Source: Falciphora oryzae (taxonomy: Eukaryota; Ascomycota; Sordariomycetes; Magnaporthales; Magnaporthaceae). From it: DNA of 64,000 nucleotides. The DNA is taken from assembly GCA_000733355.1 (NCBI GenBank), contig JNVV01000023.1, forward strand, positions 441,366 through 505,365, in the 5' to 3' direction. Under the pieces are notes generated by a model. It was given only the letters and a program-made list of their open reading frames with translations, did no database searches and was not told the DNA's origin. Shown here piece by piece: positions 10,207 through 21,190 of this stretch (position 1 is its first letter; every line of letters begins with the position of its first letter). The translations under genes and the position numbers were made by a program.

Positions 10207-11893
10207 ATGCCGCAAGTAGCGCGCGCCGGCGGCGCGGGGTTGGAATCGATGGAAGTCGATTCTGGCCTCGCGGCTAGCCAACACGCATTCGCGAACGACC
10301 CGCCCGACGCGCCTCAAGGCGCGTCGGGAAACAGGACCTCCCCCGACCCGGGACCGCATCGCAATCGCCAAGAAACTAACCTATTGGAAATCAAAAACAA
10401 ACTGGAGCCCCTTGTAATTCGTAGCAAATTGCCGGAAGTCCTGCAGCTAATCAAAAAGCTAATCAACACCGAAACCGAAGCGGTGGCAGCGCGCCAGCGC
10501 GACGCAGCCAAAGACGGACCGATCACGACAAAAACCCTCGAAACGCTTAAAATCGACATTCTCACCGAAATAAAAAACGCCCTCGCCGATAACAGCAAAA
10601 AGTCCTACGCCGCCGCAACGTCCCAAAAGCTAGCGCCCGGGGGACGGAACGTACCCGAACCAAACCCCCCCCGATAAAACACTTTCCCCCCCCCACCCCG
10701 ATTCATCCCGGCCAAACTGGAGCGAAAAGTTACGATTGCCGTAAGAAAAATGCCCCCTCCGCTAAGGGGCAGATCATACGAAAAAATACTGCAAACAATC
10801 CGGACCCACGTCGGGAACGGACCGAGGGGTATACGCACCCTACCGAGCGGTAACGTAGTGGTTACATTTACGAATAGCGCGGAAGAATACAAAAAAAGGA
10901 CGGCGTAAATCAAAACCGTATTCGGGGACCAAGCTCAGCTACGGGAACGAACCGTAAACGTAGTAATTCGAAGCCTCAAAATGGGAACTTTCCCTACGGA
11001 CCCAAAAGAACTAACGGCAGCCCTAAACGCCGAAAATAAAAACGCGAACATACGGTCGGTTCACGTCTAGCCCCCGAAAAACAACATAAAATACGCGATC
11101 GTGCTAGCCAAAATCGGGAACGCGTCGGCAACGGACTTGTGCTACATCCAAAAAGTTGCATACCGGGCGGAAATCCACAATTGCGAACTATACGCTTTAA
11201 AATCGAAAGCAACCCAATGCTTTAATTGCTACTAATAGGGATACAGACAGAAGTTCTGCCATAAGCCGAGCCAGTGCCCCCACTATACCGGGCCGAAGCA
11301 CCAAAAGGGCGAAACGGAATGCGCGGCACACCCCAAACAAACGGCGGAAAGGCCGAAGTGCGTAAACTGCGACGGACCGCACCCGGCGTTCCGCCGGAGC
11401 TACGGCACCGCGCAACAAGCAATTGAAAAAGCTAGGGAGGCGTACAAAAACAAGCTAAAAAGGTTCGCCTTAGAAACCGGAGGGTTTAGGGCCAACCAAA
11501 CAACGAACATCCCGCTATTCCAAAACCGCATAATAACCGGCATCGGAACGGGAGCGAGCCCTAACAAAAAACAAAAAATAAACGGAAAAAAAAAACAATA
11601 CCGACGCTAACGGGAAAACAACCGGTAGGGAGACCCCCGGGATCGATATCACTAAAGGGCCGGACATTTACCAGGCCGCCACCGGCGGCGGGCGCCCGGT
11701 ATCAGCAAACCACAATAAAAACGGGGGTTAAAAATAGCTCCCCGTTATCGAAGCCCCCAGTAACCACGGACGAACAAATACAAGCGGCTACGGTAAAATA
11801 AATAAACCTCCCCCCCTCTTTATCCGAACCAACCCCAACTATAACGAGCGCAGTCACTTTTAAAAGCCAGCAACAAGCCGCCAAATCCTTATA
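10207..11893 (+). pseudogene. LINE ORF1 (Gag-like, zinc knuckles)
   Basis: An open stretch from ATG 10207 to 10677 encodes a basic, helix-rich N-terminus (LEIKNKLEPLVIRSKLPEVL). After a frame change the text continues (LERKVTIAVRKMPPPLRGRS; GNVVVTFTNSAEEYKKRTA). It reaches Cys/His knuckles at about 11215-11400: CFNCY.YGYRQKFCHKPSQC and CVNCDGPHPAFRRS. A Gln/Ser-rich tail ends near 11893. This is the layout of ORF1 of Tad/I-type LINEs, an RNA-binding nucleocapsid-like protein. At least one frameshift and several RIP-type stops prevent expression. Confidence 0.7.
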
Positions 11894-11904
11894 GTAATTT
11901 TTAT

Positions 11905-14900
11905 ATTATATTAAAACATAGGGAAAGGCAACAGCCGGGGAAATATCCCCCTTTTTAGCAAAAAACAGTACGATATAATTGCCATCCAGGAACCGGAGCT
12001 AGACAGGCACGGAGACCTTAAAAAGCTAGCAGGATGCCAGTACGAAATAATATACCACCAAGCGAACACAAGGTCTAACGCGGCGTTATACGTACACCAA
12101 AAACTCGACCCCGCCTCGTAGTCGAGCCGGAGCGGACATAACTGGGCAGCAATTACATTACAGACATTAGTTGGAAATATAGACATCTATTTGATATATT
12201 TACTAAACCCTAAAGCCCTAAAAGTATAGAACATACCACTCCAAAAGATTACCACGTACCCACCCCGGCAGCACGCCGTACTAATAGGGGATTTTAACCT
12301 CCACCACCCAATATAGGATATATATAACAAAAAAAACGAAAAAGCTGAAACATTTCTAACGCTAGCGAAACGGTAAAGCCTCGAACTCGCTACGCCATAC
12401 GGCGAGGTTATAAAAAAACGAAAAGGGGAAAGGGAAAACACGATAAACCACGCTTGGGTTTTAAACTCGTTAGTCGTTTATTACGAAAAAAAAAACCCAA
12501 AAATAGGAAAGTCCAACCACCACCCATAAGTAATCAGGATCGAAACAAGACAGGAACCGCTCCGGCAGCGCCAAACCGAAAGCTAGGTATAGAAAAAGGT
12601 CGACACCGACCCAAAAAACGATAAAAGGAAGGCCTTATACCTCGCGGAACAATTTATCCAAATAGGCGACATTACCACAAAGGAGGAACTAAACGAAACC
12701 GTTGATTCGCTAATAAAATAGCTTACTAGGATCGCAAACGAACTGGCACCGAGGCGCAAAACGGCAACTAAGTTTAAACCAGCACCCTACTAAACGACCA
12801 AACTAACGGCACTATTAAAAGAAACGAAACGGTGCCGGCGCAAATACACCCGGGACAAGATACAAACAAGCTACAACAAATTAAAAAAGGCAGATAAGGC
12901 CTTTATTAAAGAAAAAAAGAAAGCCGCAAACGCACATTGGAAAAGGTTTATTAAGGACATATCCAAAAATCGCGAAGCCACGTTTTGAAACGTTAAAAGG
13001 TGGGCAAAATTAAGGAGCCACCGCAGGCGAAACCCCACCAGGCTACCGGACCTGGCCCGCCCCGGGCCAAGACTGGGGGAAGCAAATACATACGAAAAAA
13101 AAGCGAGTATCCTAACGACCAAATTTTACCTTAACCCCCTTACAAACCTTTCCGATATCGAAAACATATCGTTCGAAAACGAAACGTTCGAAAACGCTTT
13201 CGAAATAGACAATAGCGTAAACGAGGACGGTAGCGCGGTGCACCAGGTCCTGTCCCGGGTTAGGAATTGGAAAGCCCCAAAGCCTAACAACTTACCGAAT
13301 GGATTATTAAAAGCGTACGGCGAACTTTACTAGCAGGTATTATTAAAGCTGGCAAACGCTAGCTTCGAACTCGAATATTTCCCGAAACGGTTCCGGGAAG
13401 CATTTACGGTTATAATCCCTAAACCCGAAAAAACAATTGCGGAAAAGAAAACGGCAGGGGGTTGGAAACCGATAGCATTCTTATCTTCGATTTCGAAAGT
13501 TTTCGAAACTATTATAGGACAAAACATCGCTACCAAGGCGGAAGCGAAGGGATTTTTACCCGACGGCCAAATGGGAAATAAAGCCAACCGGAGCACAAAA
13601 CTGGCAATCCGACAAATTACGGAATCGGTAATTACAGCGTAGAACCATGGCGCTACCGCATCGTTATTGCAATTGAACCTTTTAAGCGCCTTTAACAGCG
13701 TAAACCACGTAAGGCTTTTAAATACACTAAAAAAACAGGGGTTCCTACCAAAAATAATAAAATAAATTAAAAGCTAGCTTATAAAAAGAACGGCACGTTT
13801 CTAATTCGATGGAAACACGTTAGCAACAATCCCAATCCACGCGGGAGTACTTTAAAGGTCGCTCCTATCACCCATTTTATTTATCCTCTACATCGCGTTA
13901 TTATATAAAAAGCTGGAAGCGATACCGGGAATTACGGTCGTCGGCTTCGCCGACGATACAAACCCTTTAGCCACAGCCGGAACCACGGCGGAAACGTGCC
14001 ACTTCCTTACACGCGCGTAAGAAGTATGCCAAAAATAGGCAGCCAAAACAGGAATATTTTTTAACGTAGCAAAAACGGAACTAATCCATTTTTCCAAAAC
14101 GCCGAACCTATCCCGGGTTCGGCTAGGTAATAACGAGGTTGCACCAAACGAGTTTGCAAAATTCCTTAGGGTTTGGTTCGACCGAAAATTGAATTTCCAA
14201 GTACATTTAAAAAAAGCTAAAAGCAAACAAAAGCAACAATAGCTGGCTCTAACCAAATTCGCGGCGGTAACGTAAAGGAGCAGCCTCGCTAAAGCAAAAC
14301 AATTGTACGCGGTAGTATACCGTAACGCGCTAGTGTATGGAGCAACGGCGTTCTACCTACCAATAAAGGTTAGGGGACGGCCCCGAAACGTTACCAAAAA
14401 GCTTGCGAAAGAACAGCGGGCTTATTTAAAGGTAATGGCGGGGGCATACCAAGCGATATCCTTAGCGCACCTAAAAATAAAAACCTACACCCCACCCCTA
14501 AATTTATACCTAAACGAAAAGGTACTTAATACTAAAAAAAAATAAAGAAATATTGGGATAACGGAAATAGTAAACAAAGCTACCGGGAAAATAGCGGAAT
14601 AGCTCCGATTTAATAAATTCAAGCAATTTAAAAAAAAACCGCACCTATATAGCGGGATTGCGAAAAAAAAATGGGCAACAAAATGGGACAGGAACGATAT
14701 AAAACCGGAACCACGCCGGCGCGAACTAAGCTTTAAAAACAACGGAAAACCACGCAATAAGCACAAAAGGCATTGGAACTTAAACGTTACCTTTAAATAA
14801 AAGCTTAAAGTGAAAAGCGCGGCCGAAACCGCTAAGAAGGCGAACCGATACCGGGGCATTTACCCCGCTAACGACGCCCAATTTATAAAGGAAATCTTAA

Positions 14901-15271
14901 AGTACTACGAAAAGCTGCCAAAAACCCACAACTCTTTGGCAATCCAAATTCGCACGGAAAAACTAGGATTAAATGCCTTCCTTTTTAGCAGAAATGTACC
15001 TGACGCGGTAACGCCCCTATACGAATACGGGAGCGGGCAAAAAAAAACAGCATAGCACGTGTTAATACAATGTACCAAATGGGATTGGACGCGGATTGGT
15101 ACCGGCTAGGATTTGGTTCTAAACCGAAAAGCATATTTCGAAATGTAGGAAAAAAGCGAAAAAATATACGCGATCGTATTAAAAATAATATTTCGCATAA
15201 GGAAATTATTAAACTTTAAAGCAGCGAAAAAGCTAAAGCGTATCGAAAGGGAAAAAAAAACGGCAGCGCGA
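11905..15271 (+). pseudogene. LINE ORF2 (APE endonuclease, reverse transcriptase)
   Basis: Read in order: an AP-endonuclease-like domain with YDIIAIQEPELDRHG (about 11960) and AVLIGDFNLHHP (about 12275); a reverse transcriptase with WKAPKPNNLPNG (about 13270), FTVIIPKPEK (about 13405), GGWKPIAFLSSISKVFE (about 13460) and the catalytic GFADDT box (13942-13959); then a thumb-like region and an Arg/Lys-rich C-terminus ending near 15271. A degraded C-terminal motif (EYGSGQKKTA.HVLIQC, about 15015-15075) recalls the CxCG...T..H.L..C motif of LINEs. RNase H is absent or unrecognisable. More than a dozen in-frame stops, mostly TAG/TAA, kill it. Confidence 0.8.
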
Positions 15272-15417
15272 TAAACAAAGCGCCACCAAACCGGACCAAA
15301 ACACCTACCGAAAACCGCATAAAAAAAAACGCCGAACGAAAGCACCAAAAAAAAAGGACGGAAAAAAAACAAAACCAAAACAGGGACCGGGCCGCACCAA
15401 AAACGAAGCCATCACTC

Positions 15418-17262
15418 ATCGCCGTCATCATCACCCTCGTCGTCCATATCCCGAAACATTTCATTAGCAACCTCCTCCCGGGCATCCCGAAGGTATTTAT
15501 TAAAGGTATCGGGGACCTTCGATTTCTTATCGAGCATCTCGAACTAGCAAAGGAAAAACGGTTAGCGGGCCGGAACAAAAACGGAAAAAAAGCAAAACGA
15601 AGGGACGCACGCGGAACTTGGCACGCTTTAAAGCCAACTTCTCCATCTTCAAACGATTGGACTAATCCCACTAAAAAACTAGGGCGAAAACCCAGCCAAA
15701 AAAAGCCTAAGCTAAAGGAACCATATTACCGGACGGGGACCGGACCAAAGCAAAGCTACCACCGGCAACGGAAAAAAGGACATTGCCCAAACCGACAGGA
15801 AACGGAAAGGGACGGGAAGAACCCGAACCAAAAGGGACACCGGAACGTTTGCCAAAATCCTTCGCAACGCGCGAGTAAGCGGCGATAGCGTCAATTAAAA
15901 CGCTATAAGCTTTCTATTACAAACAAACAACCAAAGTTAGCTAAAGGAACGCCGGAATTAGGGCGGAACAAAGGCGGGACAAACCCAAGCACAAATCTCC
16001 TCGGCGGGAAACGCGACGTCAAAGGCAACCTTATCCTTAAGCAAAACAAAAATATATTTGGTATGCGCTTTAAGCACATAAGCGACGGCCTCCTCAATTC
16101 CAACGGGAAGCTACAAAGTCGTTAGCGAAACGGAATCGGGAAAAGAAAGGAATGGAAAAGGAAAACTCACCTGCTAGCAAAAGCCGCGAAAAGCGCTACA
16201 AAAAGCGCAAATTAAACCTTTAGTATCTACGAAAAAAAGGTCAGCACCGAGCAAAAAACGGAGCGGAAAAGGGACGCACTCGACCGGTAACTGCAAGCCC
16301 GGATGGCGCCGGCACCTTCGGTACCGTTCGCCAAACGCTAAAAGCAACCGACACAAATAGTAACCTTAGGACTAAAAAAAAAGTCAACAAAACGGCGGGG
16401 GAAAAGAGCCGGAAAAGGAGCGGCAACGTACGACTTCAACTGCGAGTATAAGACGTAATTTGAGGGAACCTTCAAAACGGCGCTGTATTCTACCTAATGG
16501 TAAAGGCGATACGGCTACAAAAACAGCGGAGTCAACGTGAAAAGCGCAAACGTAAGTAAAGCGGGAGAGGAACGCTTACGGCTTTAAAGCGAAGATTAAC
16601 GGATTCGGGGACCTCGTCGCCGCCGTCGTTTGAACGCGGAAAAACAGGCGCGGCAGACATGGTGGAAGAGCCGAAAAAAAAGATCGAAAAAAAGGAAATA
16701 CCGGTAAAGTAAAAGCACGATCGCGTACAGGAAAGCGGTAGCAGGTGCGGTAGTGGTAATAGTAGTAAAGGTAAAAAAGGAAAGAAGGGAAAGAAAAAAA
16801 CCTAAAGGAAAAAAACCTATTTGTAGGTAAGGAAAGCGGGGCGACACCGGGCCGTAAAAGGAAAGCGGAAGAAAAATAACAAATCCGGAAGGCACGACCA
16901 GCACCGTCGATAACACAGCGAAAAGCCACACCGGGCCCGAAACCCACGAAAACAAAAACGATGGCCAACAGCGTAACACAAAGCAAGCCACAAAGCCGGA
17001 ACCGACCCGCAACCACGGAGGAAACCTCCAAAAGTGGAGCCAAAAGCACCGTCTAGGAACCGGCCACCTCGGCCAAGGAAAGTGATTCACCCCGAATCAC
17101 AAATACAACAAACAAACACACCGGGAGACAAAAGCGGGCCGCCAGCGGCCCGGTCACCTCGGGGTAACAGCTGTCAACCAATAAAGGGACAGCCCCAATA
17201 GCGCCGCCTAACCCGGAAGAAAGGGCGAGGCGGCAACGCCCCGGCCACGGCACGATTTCCTT
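15418..17262 (-). pseudogene. Unidentified antisense gene remnant with an intron, inside the LINE
   Basis: The minus strand carries coding-like text. There is a long low-complexity region from about 17262 to 16500 whose Leu/Phe/Val excess looks like a Pro/Ser/Ala-rich sequence after C-to-T change, then DLFFVDTKGLICAFC (about 16225). An exon follows from 16112 read as LPVGIEEAVAYVLKAHTKY and KDKVAFDVAFPAEEICAWV. Later come LIDAIAAYSRVAKDFGKRS (about 15890-15835) and a C-terminus KVPDTFNKYLRDAREEVAN with a DMDDEGDDDGDE tail stopping near 15418. The exons are joined by an apparent intron (16113-16174: GTGAGT donor, GCTAAC branch, TAG acceptor) in phase 0. I do not recognise the protein. The stops and several frame changes mean it is dead. 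It may be captured host sequence, an antisense ORF of this LINE family, or a further nested element. Confidence 0.45.
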
Positions 17263-17541
17263 GCGTCACTACATCACAATCACCCTTTTCCTTAAGTCCA
17301 CCTTTTTCCTTAAGTCACCCACAATCACAAAAACGCTCTCGCGCAAAGACCCTTAAAAAGCAGGCGTGTGAAGAAAAGCAGACGGCAGCACTGTTCAACA
17401 CAGGAAACACCGTATACGAAGAGCAGACATGGTTTTTCCGCCCAGGAGGCGGGCCGCTAGCGACCCGCCGCCAAGGGTTTTTACATGTACACTAGAAGAG
17501 GGACCGAGGTCTAATTAGACAGAACGGAGTATAACTAAATA
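17263..17541. other. 3' end of the LINE; presumed upstream region of the antisense gene
   Basis: No coding sequence. It contains a GC-rich palindrome at about 17449-17471 (GGCGGGCCGCTAGCGACCCGCC) and short direct repeats of CCTTTTCCTTAAGTC at about 17283-17320. The LINE ends at 17541 in a TAACTAAAT tail rather than poly(A). Confidence 0.4.
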
Positions 17542-17828
17542 ATATATAACTGGTCAAATTTTGCTAGCATTTAACTAGAAATTGGGCGAGTTATTTAACT
17601 GAAAAAAAAAGGTATTTAATATGCGTTTTCCTGCTATCTGACTCGCTGTCCGACTCGCTTGGGTGTCCGACTCGCTTGTGAACCACGTTAACTAAATATA
17701 ACATATTAAATTTTGGTAAGATTTAATTATAAATTGGGCGAGTTATTTAGTTGAAAAAACCGCGTTTAGTATGGGATTTAAAGTGCGTTACTTACTGAGG
17801 GTGCGTCACTTACTAATGGACCACGTTA

Positions 17829-18380
17829 TATGCTTCCGCATTCGTTTTATTTTTTTTAGCCGTTTGACGTTAGGTGCTTTAACCCGCTAAAAAAGGCGTA
17901 CGGTTAATAAATCGAGGACCTGATAAAATCGTACGTTAACTACGTAACTAAGGTCGAGTTCCTTTCAGCGTTTAAAGTGGCATTTTTAAACTTTATAACT
18001 GAAAAAAAACATTTAAAGAGGTTTCCGAAGGGCTAGCTTTGCTTTTTTTTAATCCGGATTCGGTTTTGGAAAAGTTGGATGTGAGGTTACGGATTTCAAT
18101 TCCCCCAAGGGAGCTTTTAAGCGACGCCGAACCTTAGACCTCTAAAACGCCCTAAATAGCTAGGGACGCAATTTCGCAATCCGAATATATTAAAATTCGA
18201 ATTTCTAATTACCGGGGCAGTTTTTCGACACTTATGCTAGCGGCTATAGATTAGTTAACGAAAAGGGCTAAGGCAATTATATATTAGGTTAACCTTTTGG
18301 AAGAAGAGTGTTCCAGGTTACAAAGGGCGAACGAGGCACTAAGCAAACGCCGGAGGGCCAAAAAAAAACACGTGTCCGAT
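17829..18380 (+). pseudogene. Pogo transposase, piece 2 (C-terminal half)
   Basis: The frame continues from piece 1 as MLPHSFYFF.PFDVRCFNPLKKAYG, then IEDLIKSYVNYVTKVEFLSAF and, near the end, QRANEALSKRRRAKK. These match the usual C-terminal region of fungal pogo transposases (the HSSHLLQPLDVGCF type of motif, the AFF/GF region, and the basic ANEALSKRRRAKK helix). Stops arise from RIP-type changes. An A homopolymer near 18360-18369 appears to shift the frame by one base relative to piece 3. The piece ends at the CCGAT target of the gypsy element. Confidence 0.75.
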
Positions 18381-18665
18381 TGTCACACGGAAGAACCTGT
18401 GGACTCACCTAATCGGCCCCACAGAAGGTCCGGGAACCGGTATAGGTGCCCAACGGCCCCGAGGCCCAAAGGCCGAAAGCCGGAGGGGCAGTGTGAATCA
18501 TGTACTCGATATTTCGCACAAATCACAAGGTGGTTTATATAAACCCTGCCATCTCCTATGTCTTCCATAAAAGATTCCTTCTTCCTCAAACATCTCTTAA
18601 GCCCATAAAAAGATTATCTGCAATATAAAAATCCTTCTCTAAACCGTCTTTAACCCCTTATTACA
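18381..18665 (+). repeat. 5' LTR of the gypsy element
   Basis: 285 bp, TGTCAC...TTACA, with a TTTATATAAA TATA-like box at about 18535-18544. The same sequence recurs at 24990-25274 and, inverted, at 4462-4756. Confidence 0.92.
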
Positions 18666-18762
18666 AATAATCTTTCTTACGCTCTGCCCCCTAACGGAAG
18701 CCTCACTATCTTTCCTCCTAAGCTCTAGAAAGGCCCTATCAATCGGCACTCCTAAGCCCCAA

Positions 18763-21190
18763 TTGTTGCCTTCTTTAGCGAATAAAACCCTGGGGCCACA
18801 CCATAAACATTTTAACTGTCACCGGTGTTTCCGAACGGGTAAAAGCGAAAAAAATATACAAAAGGGTCGTTTCACCTTCTCAATCGTCCTAACGAAATCA
18901 CAGGACTCCAAAAAAGGCCGGAAAATCTCCCTTATACCTTTAGGACTTTACGCTGCCCAGGAATACAGGGAACCGGACCCCCTTATTTCGTTTGCAACGA
19001 TATCTCCTTCCCTACCAAACGACTTTAGCATGCCGGCCGGGGAATCAACGGAATCCCCTTTTTTGCCCAGCGATTCCGGTATACCTGCTGATACGATGCC
19101 GGCCCAATCTGAAAAAGCGGCCGGAAAAGCCCCCGAAGGCCCCTCCCGGTCTGCACTGGAAGAACGTCAAAATACCCCTATGCTCGACGATCAGGGGGCA
19201 CTTATCCTTTATTCGGCACCCCCTTTCGACATAGCCCTTGAACAACAAGCCCTTATATTTATAGGACGCCTTCAGGACCCCCCGGGCTAAATGACCGAAA
19301 TCCAGCGGGAATTTATCAATACGCACGAAGCAATTTCGGTCCTATCCCGAAGTGTAAGCCAGGAAATCCTCGCCGATCGGGAACAAATCCGCGAAATTAA
19401 AACCCATTACGACCGCATCACCCACGCGTACCATACCGTCGTTTCCTTATACAAAAAAAGCCTAATCGCTTCCGCCGATCAACAAAAGGCATTCCGGCAA
19501 CGGATCATCGGAAAAAGCCAGGCATTTGCACAACAAATCTAAGCTACAATCGCCACTTTGGCCGAAAAGCAACAAACCCGTTCGGAAGCCCTAATCCAGC
19601 TCCGGGACGTTACTCGGGCCCAGCAAACCCACTTGCAGGACCTACAAACACGACTTTCCACCTTCGAAAAAGGGGTTACTAACTAGGCCGTCAATAAAAA
19701 TGCCCAAATCCAGGATCTCCTAACCAAAAAACATGTTTCGCCCGAAGCCTTCACCGAAACCGAACGACGCATACTGGCCCAAACTCACCAGCTTATTAAA
19801 AACGCCGTACGGGAAAGCCGGCGGCTAACAGCACAAAAAAAGCGGCCTAAATCAGCTACTGTACTTTCGGCCTTGCAACGATCGTTTTAACAACCTGGAT
19901 CAAACCGAAACTCTCCCTAAAACGTACCCGTCCCTACTAAAAAAAATAGGGCCGAAATTAATACCGATATACTTCCGCCTTCCGCTTTTAAACAAACAAG
20001 CTCGATAGCGCGGGAACGGATCGTCGGATCGAACGCCGGCTTATTAGCCGCATAAATGGAACGGACCTTAAGGGATTTACAAACCCGAATAAACTAAACC
20101 CGTATAAGTATTACGCCGGGACGGACATAAAAACAACCCGCCGGTAATCCGGACTTTTCGGACTTTTCGGAATCGAATGATAGCGATAATAACCTGCCAC
20201 CGAAACCTCCTAACCGAAAGCTACGGCTGTTCCGATCACCCTTTCCGCCAAACGATAGGGCTTCGCAACCCCCTATGGGAATTCCCTAAAGCACGGTTTT
20301 TATAATCAACCCCGTGCAATTCAAAGCCCCTAACGCTTTCGAAAAGGATCGCACCAAATTTAAAAACTGGTGGTTCGTAATACAGGCTTATATAAACGCC
20401 TGCCCCTAAAATTTCACGGGTAACCCGCACCGCATCATTTGGGTTGGGTCCCTCCTAAAAGGAGCCGCTTTCTAATGGCACGTGGCTAGGGCACGTTTAT
20501 TGGAATCCATAAACGTTCAAAATTCCTAAAAAGGATACGCTTCGTCGCTAAAGGAGCATTATAAGGACCCTAACGAGGAACGAACTAATGCCAAAAAGCT
20601 CCGGTCCCTAAAATACAACGGCGATATCGTTAGCTACCTAACGGAGCTAGGGCAATACAATATCACCACCCGATGGACCGGTACGACCTTCCGGGATTTC
20701 GTCCAATCCTCGCTACCCGAAGGTATCGCCGATTTGGTATATACCAATAAAGGTTAAATCCCTACGGACGACGCTGAATTCTTCGAAGCCTTCCAAAAGG
20801 CAGGGATTACTTACAAGCAAAAGCTCGCAAATAAAGCCTCCATTAAGGCTTTGATGCAAAGAACGGGCTAAAAGGAAAAGGGAAAAAACGAGCCCGCTTC
20901 GAATCAGGAGCGCTCGAACGCGGGCCGTCGCCGCGGCAAAAGCTCCAAAAACAAAAACCCAAATCCATCCTCAAGCTCCCGTTCCGGAAAGAAGGCCAAC
21001 GATAAAAAGGCCGCCGATAAAAAGAACAACATTTGGACTACCACCAAATTGGCACTCGAAGGAATCGAACAACGCGATATCGACGCACGAAAGATGGCCA
21101 AAGCCGACTGCTGGCGCTGCGGAAGAGAAGGGCACCATACGTTAAAATGCTACGCTAAAAAGGACACCAACGGAGGAACAGCCACAGGCT
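18763..21190 (+). pseudogene. Gypsy gag region
   Basis: A long open stretch (18763-19287), then a stop (GGC TAA ATG) and an in-frame continuation (19291-19542) encode a helical N-terminal Gag part with coiled-coil character (EIQREFINTHEAISVLSRS). From about 20310 a retrotransposon-Gag domain follows (FEKDRTKFKNWWFVIQAYI, then LKGAAF.WHV and DFVQSSLPEGIADLV). It ends in a Lys/Ser-rich segment and a CCHC zinc knuckle CWRCGREGHHTLKC at 21109-21150. Stops are RIP-type. The product would have formed the intracellular particle of the element. Confidence 0.8.

Larger units (their letters stand above)
10101..17541 (+). mobile_element. 7.4-kb LINE (Tad/I-like), 17-bp target duplication
   Basis: The 17-bp word ATATATAACTGGTCAAA occurs at 10084-10100 and 17542-17558. 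With one copy deleted, the right arm of MITE D becomes continuous, so everything between is one insertion event or a later nest inside it. The plus strand carries ORF1 (Gag-like with zinc knuckles) and ORF2 (endonuclease and reverse transcriptase). No RNase H domain was recognised after the reverse transcriptase. The last 2.3 kb (15272-17541) carries an antisense gene remnant. The plus strand is strikingly poor in T over much of the length. Many TAG/TAA stops at former CAG/CAA/TGG codons indicate RIP. Confidence 0.8.
9800..17688. mobile_element. Foldback MITE D, inserted in A and split by a LINE
   Basis: The left arm (9800 onward, GCGAGTCGGACACCC...) and right arm (17559-17688, ending CTTGTGAACCACGT) are inverted copies. 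The right end has the expected TA (17689-17690). The left end lacks about 14 terminal bases (ACGTGGTTCACAA is missing) and joins directly to MITE A. The centre of D is the palindrome at about 9970-10040. Removing the LINE (10101-17541) leaves about 430 bp, the family size. Confidence 0.75.
8655..17826. mobile_element. Foldback MITE A (interrupted), TA target
   Basis: The left arm 8655-8777 and right arm 17691-17826 are inverted copies of each other (ACGTGGTCCATTAGTAAGT... inward). The middle of the same MITE is at 9641-9799, itself a palindrome (about 9658-9794). Removing inserted elements B and D leaves about 420 bp, close to the size of MITE C. TA flanks both ends (8653-8654 and 17827-17828). 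It is inserted in the pogo transposase frame. It has no coding capacity, so it presumably moved with a related pogo transposase. Confidence 0.8.

Noticed and set aside
16596..17090. Hydrophobic minus-strand frames that look like a multi-pass membrane protein
   Set aside because: The Phe/Leu excess follows from the T-rich strand; RIP of a Pro/Ser/Ala-rich region explains it better.
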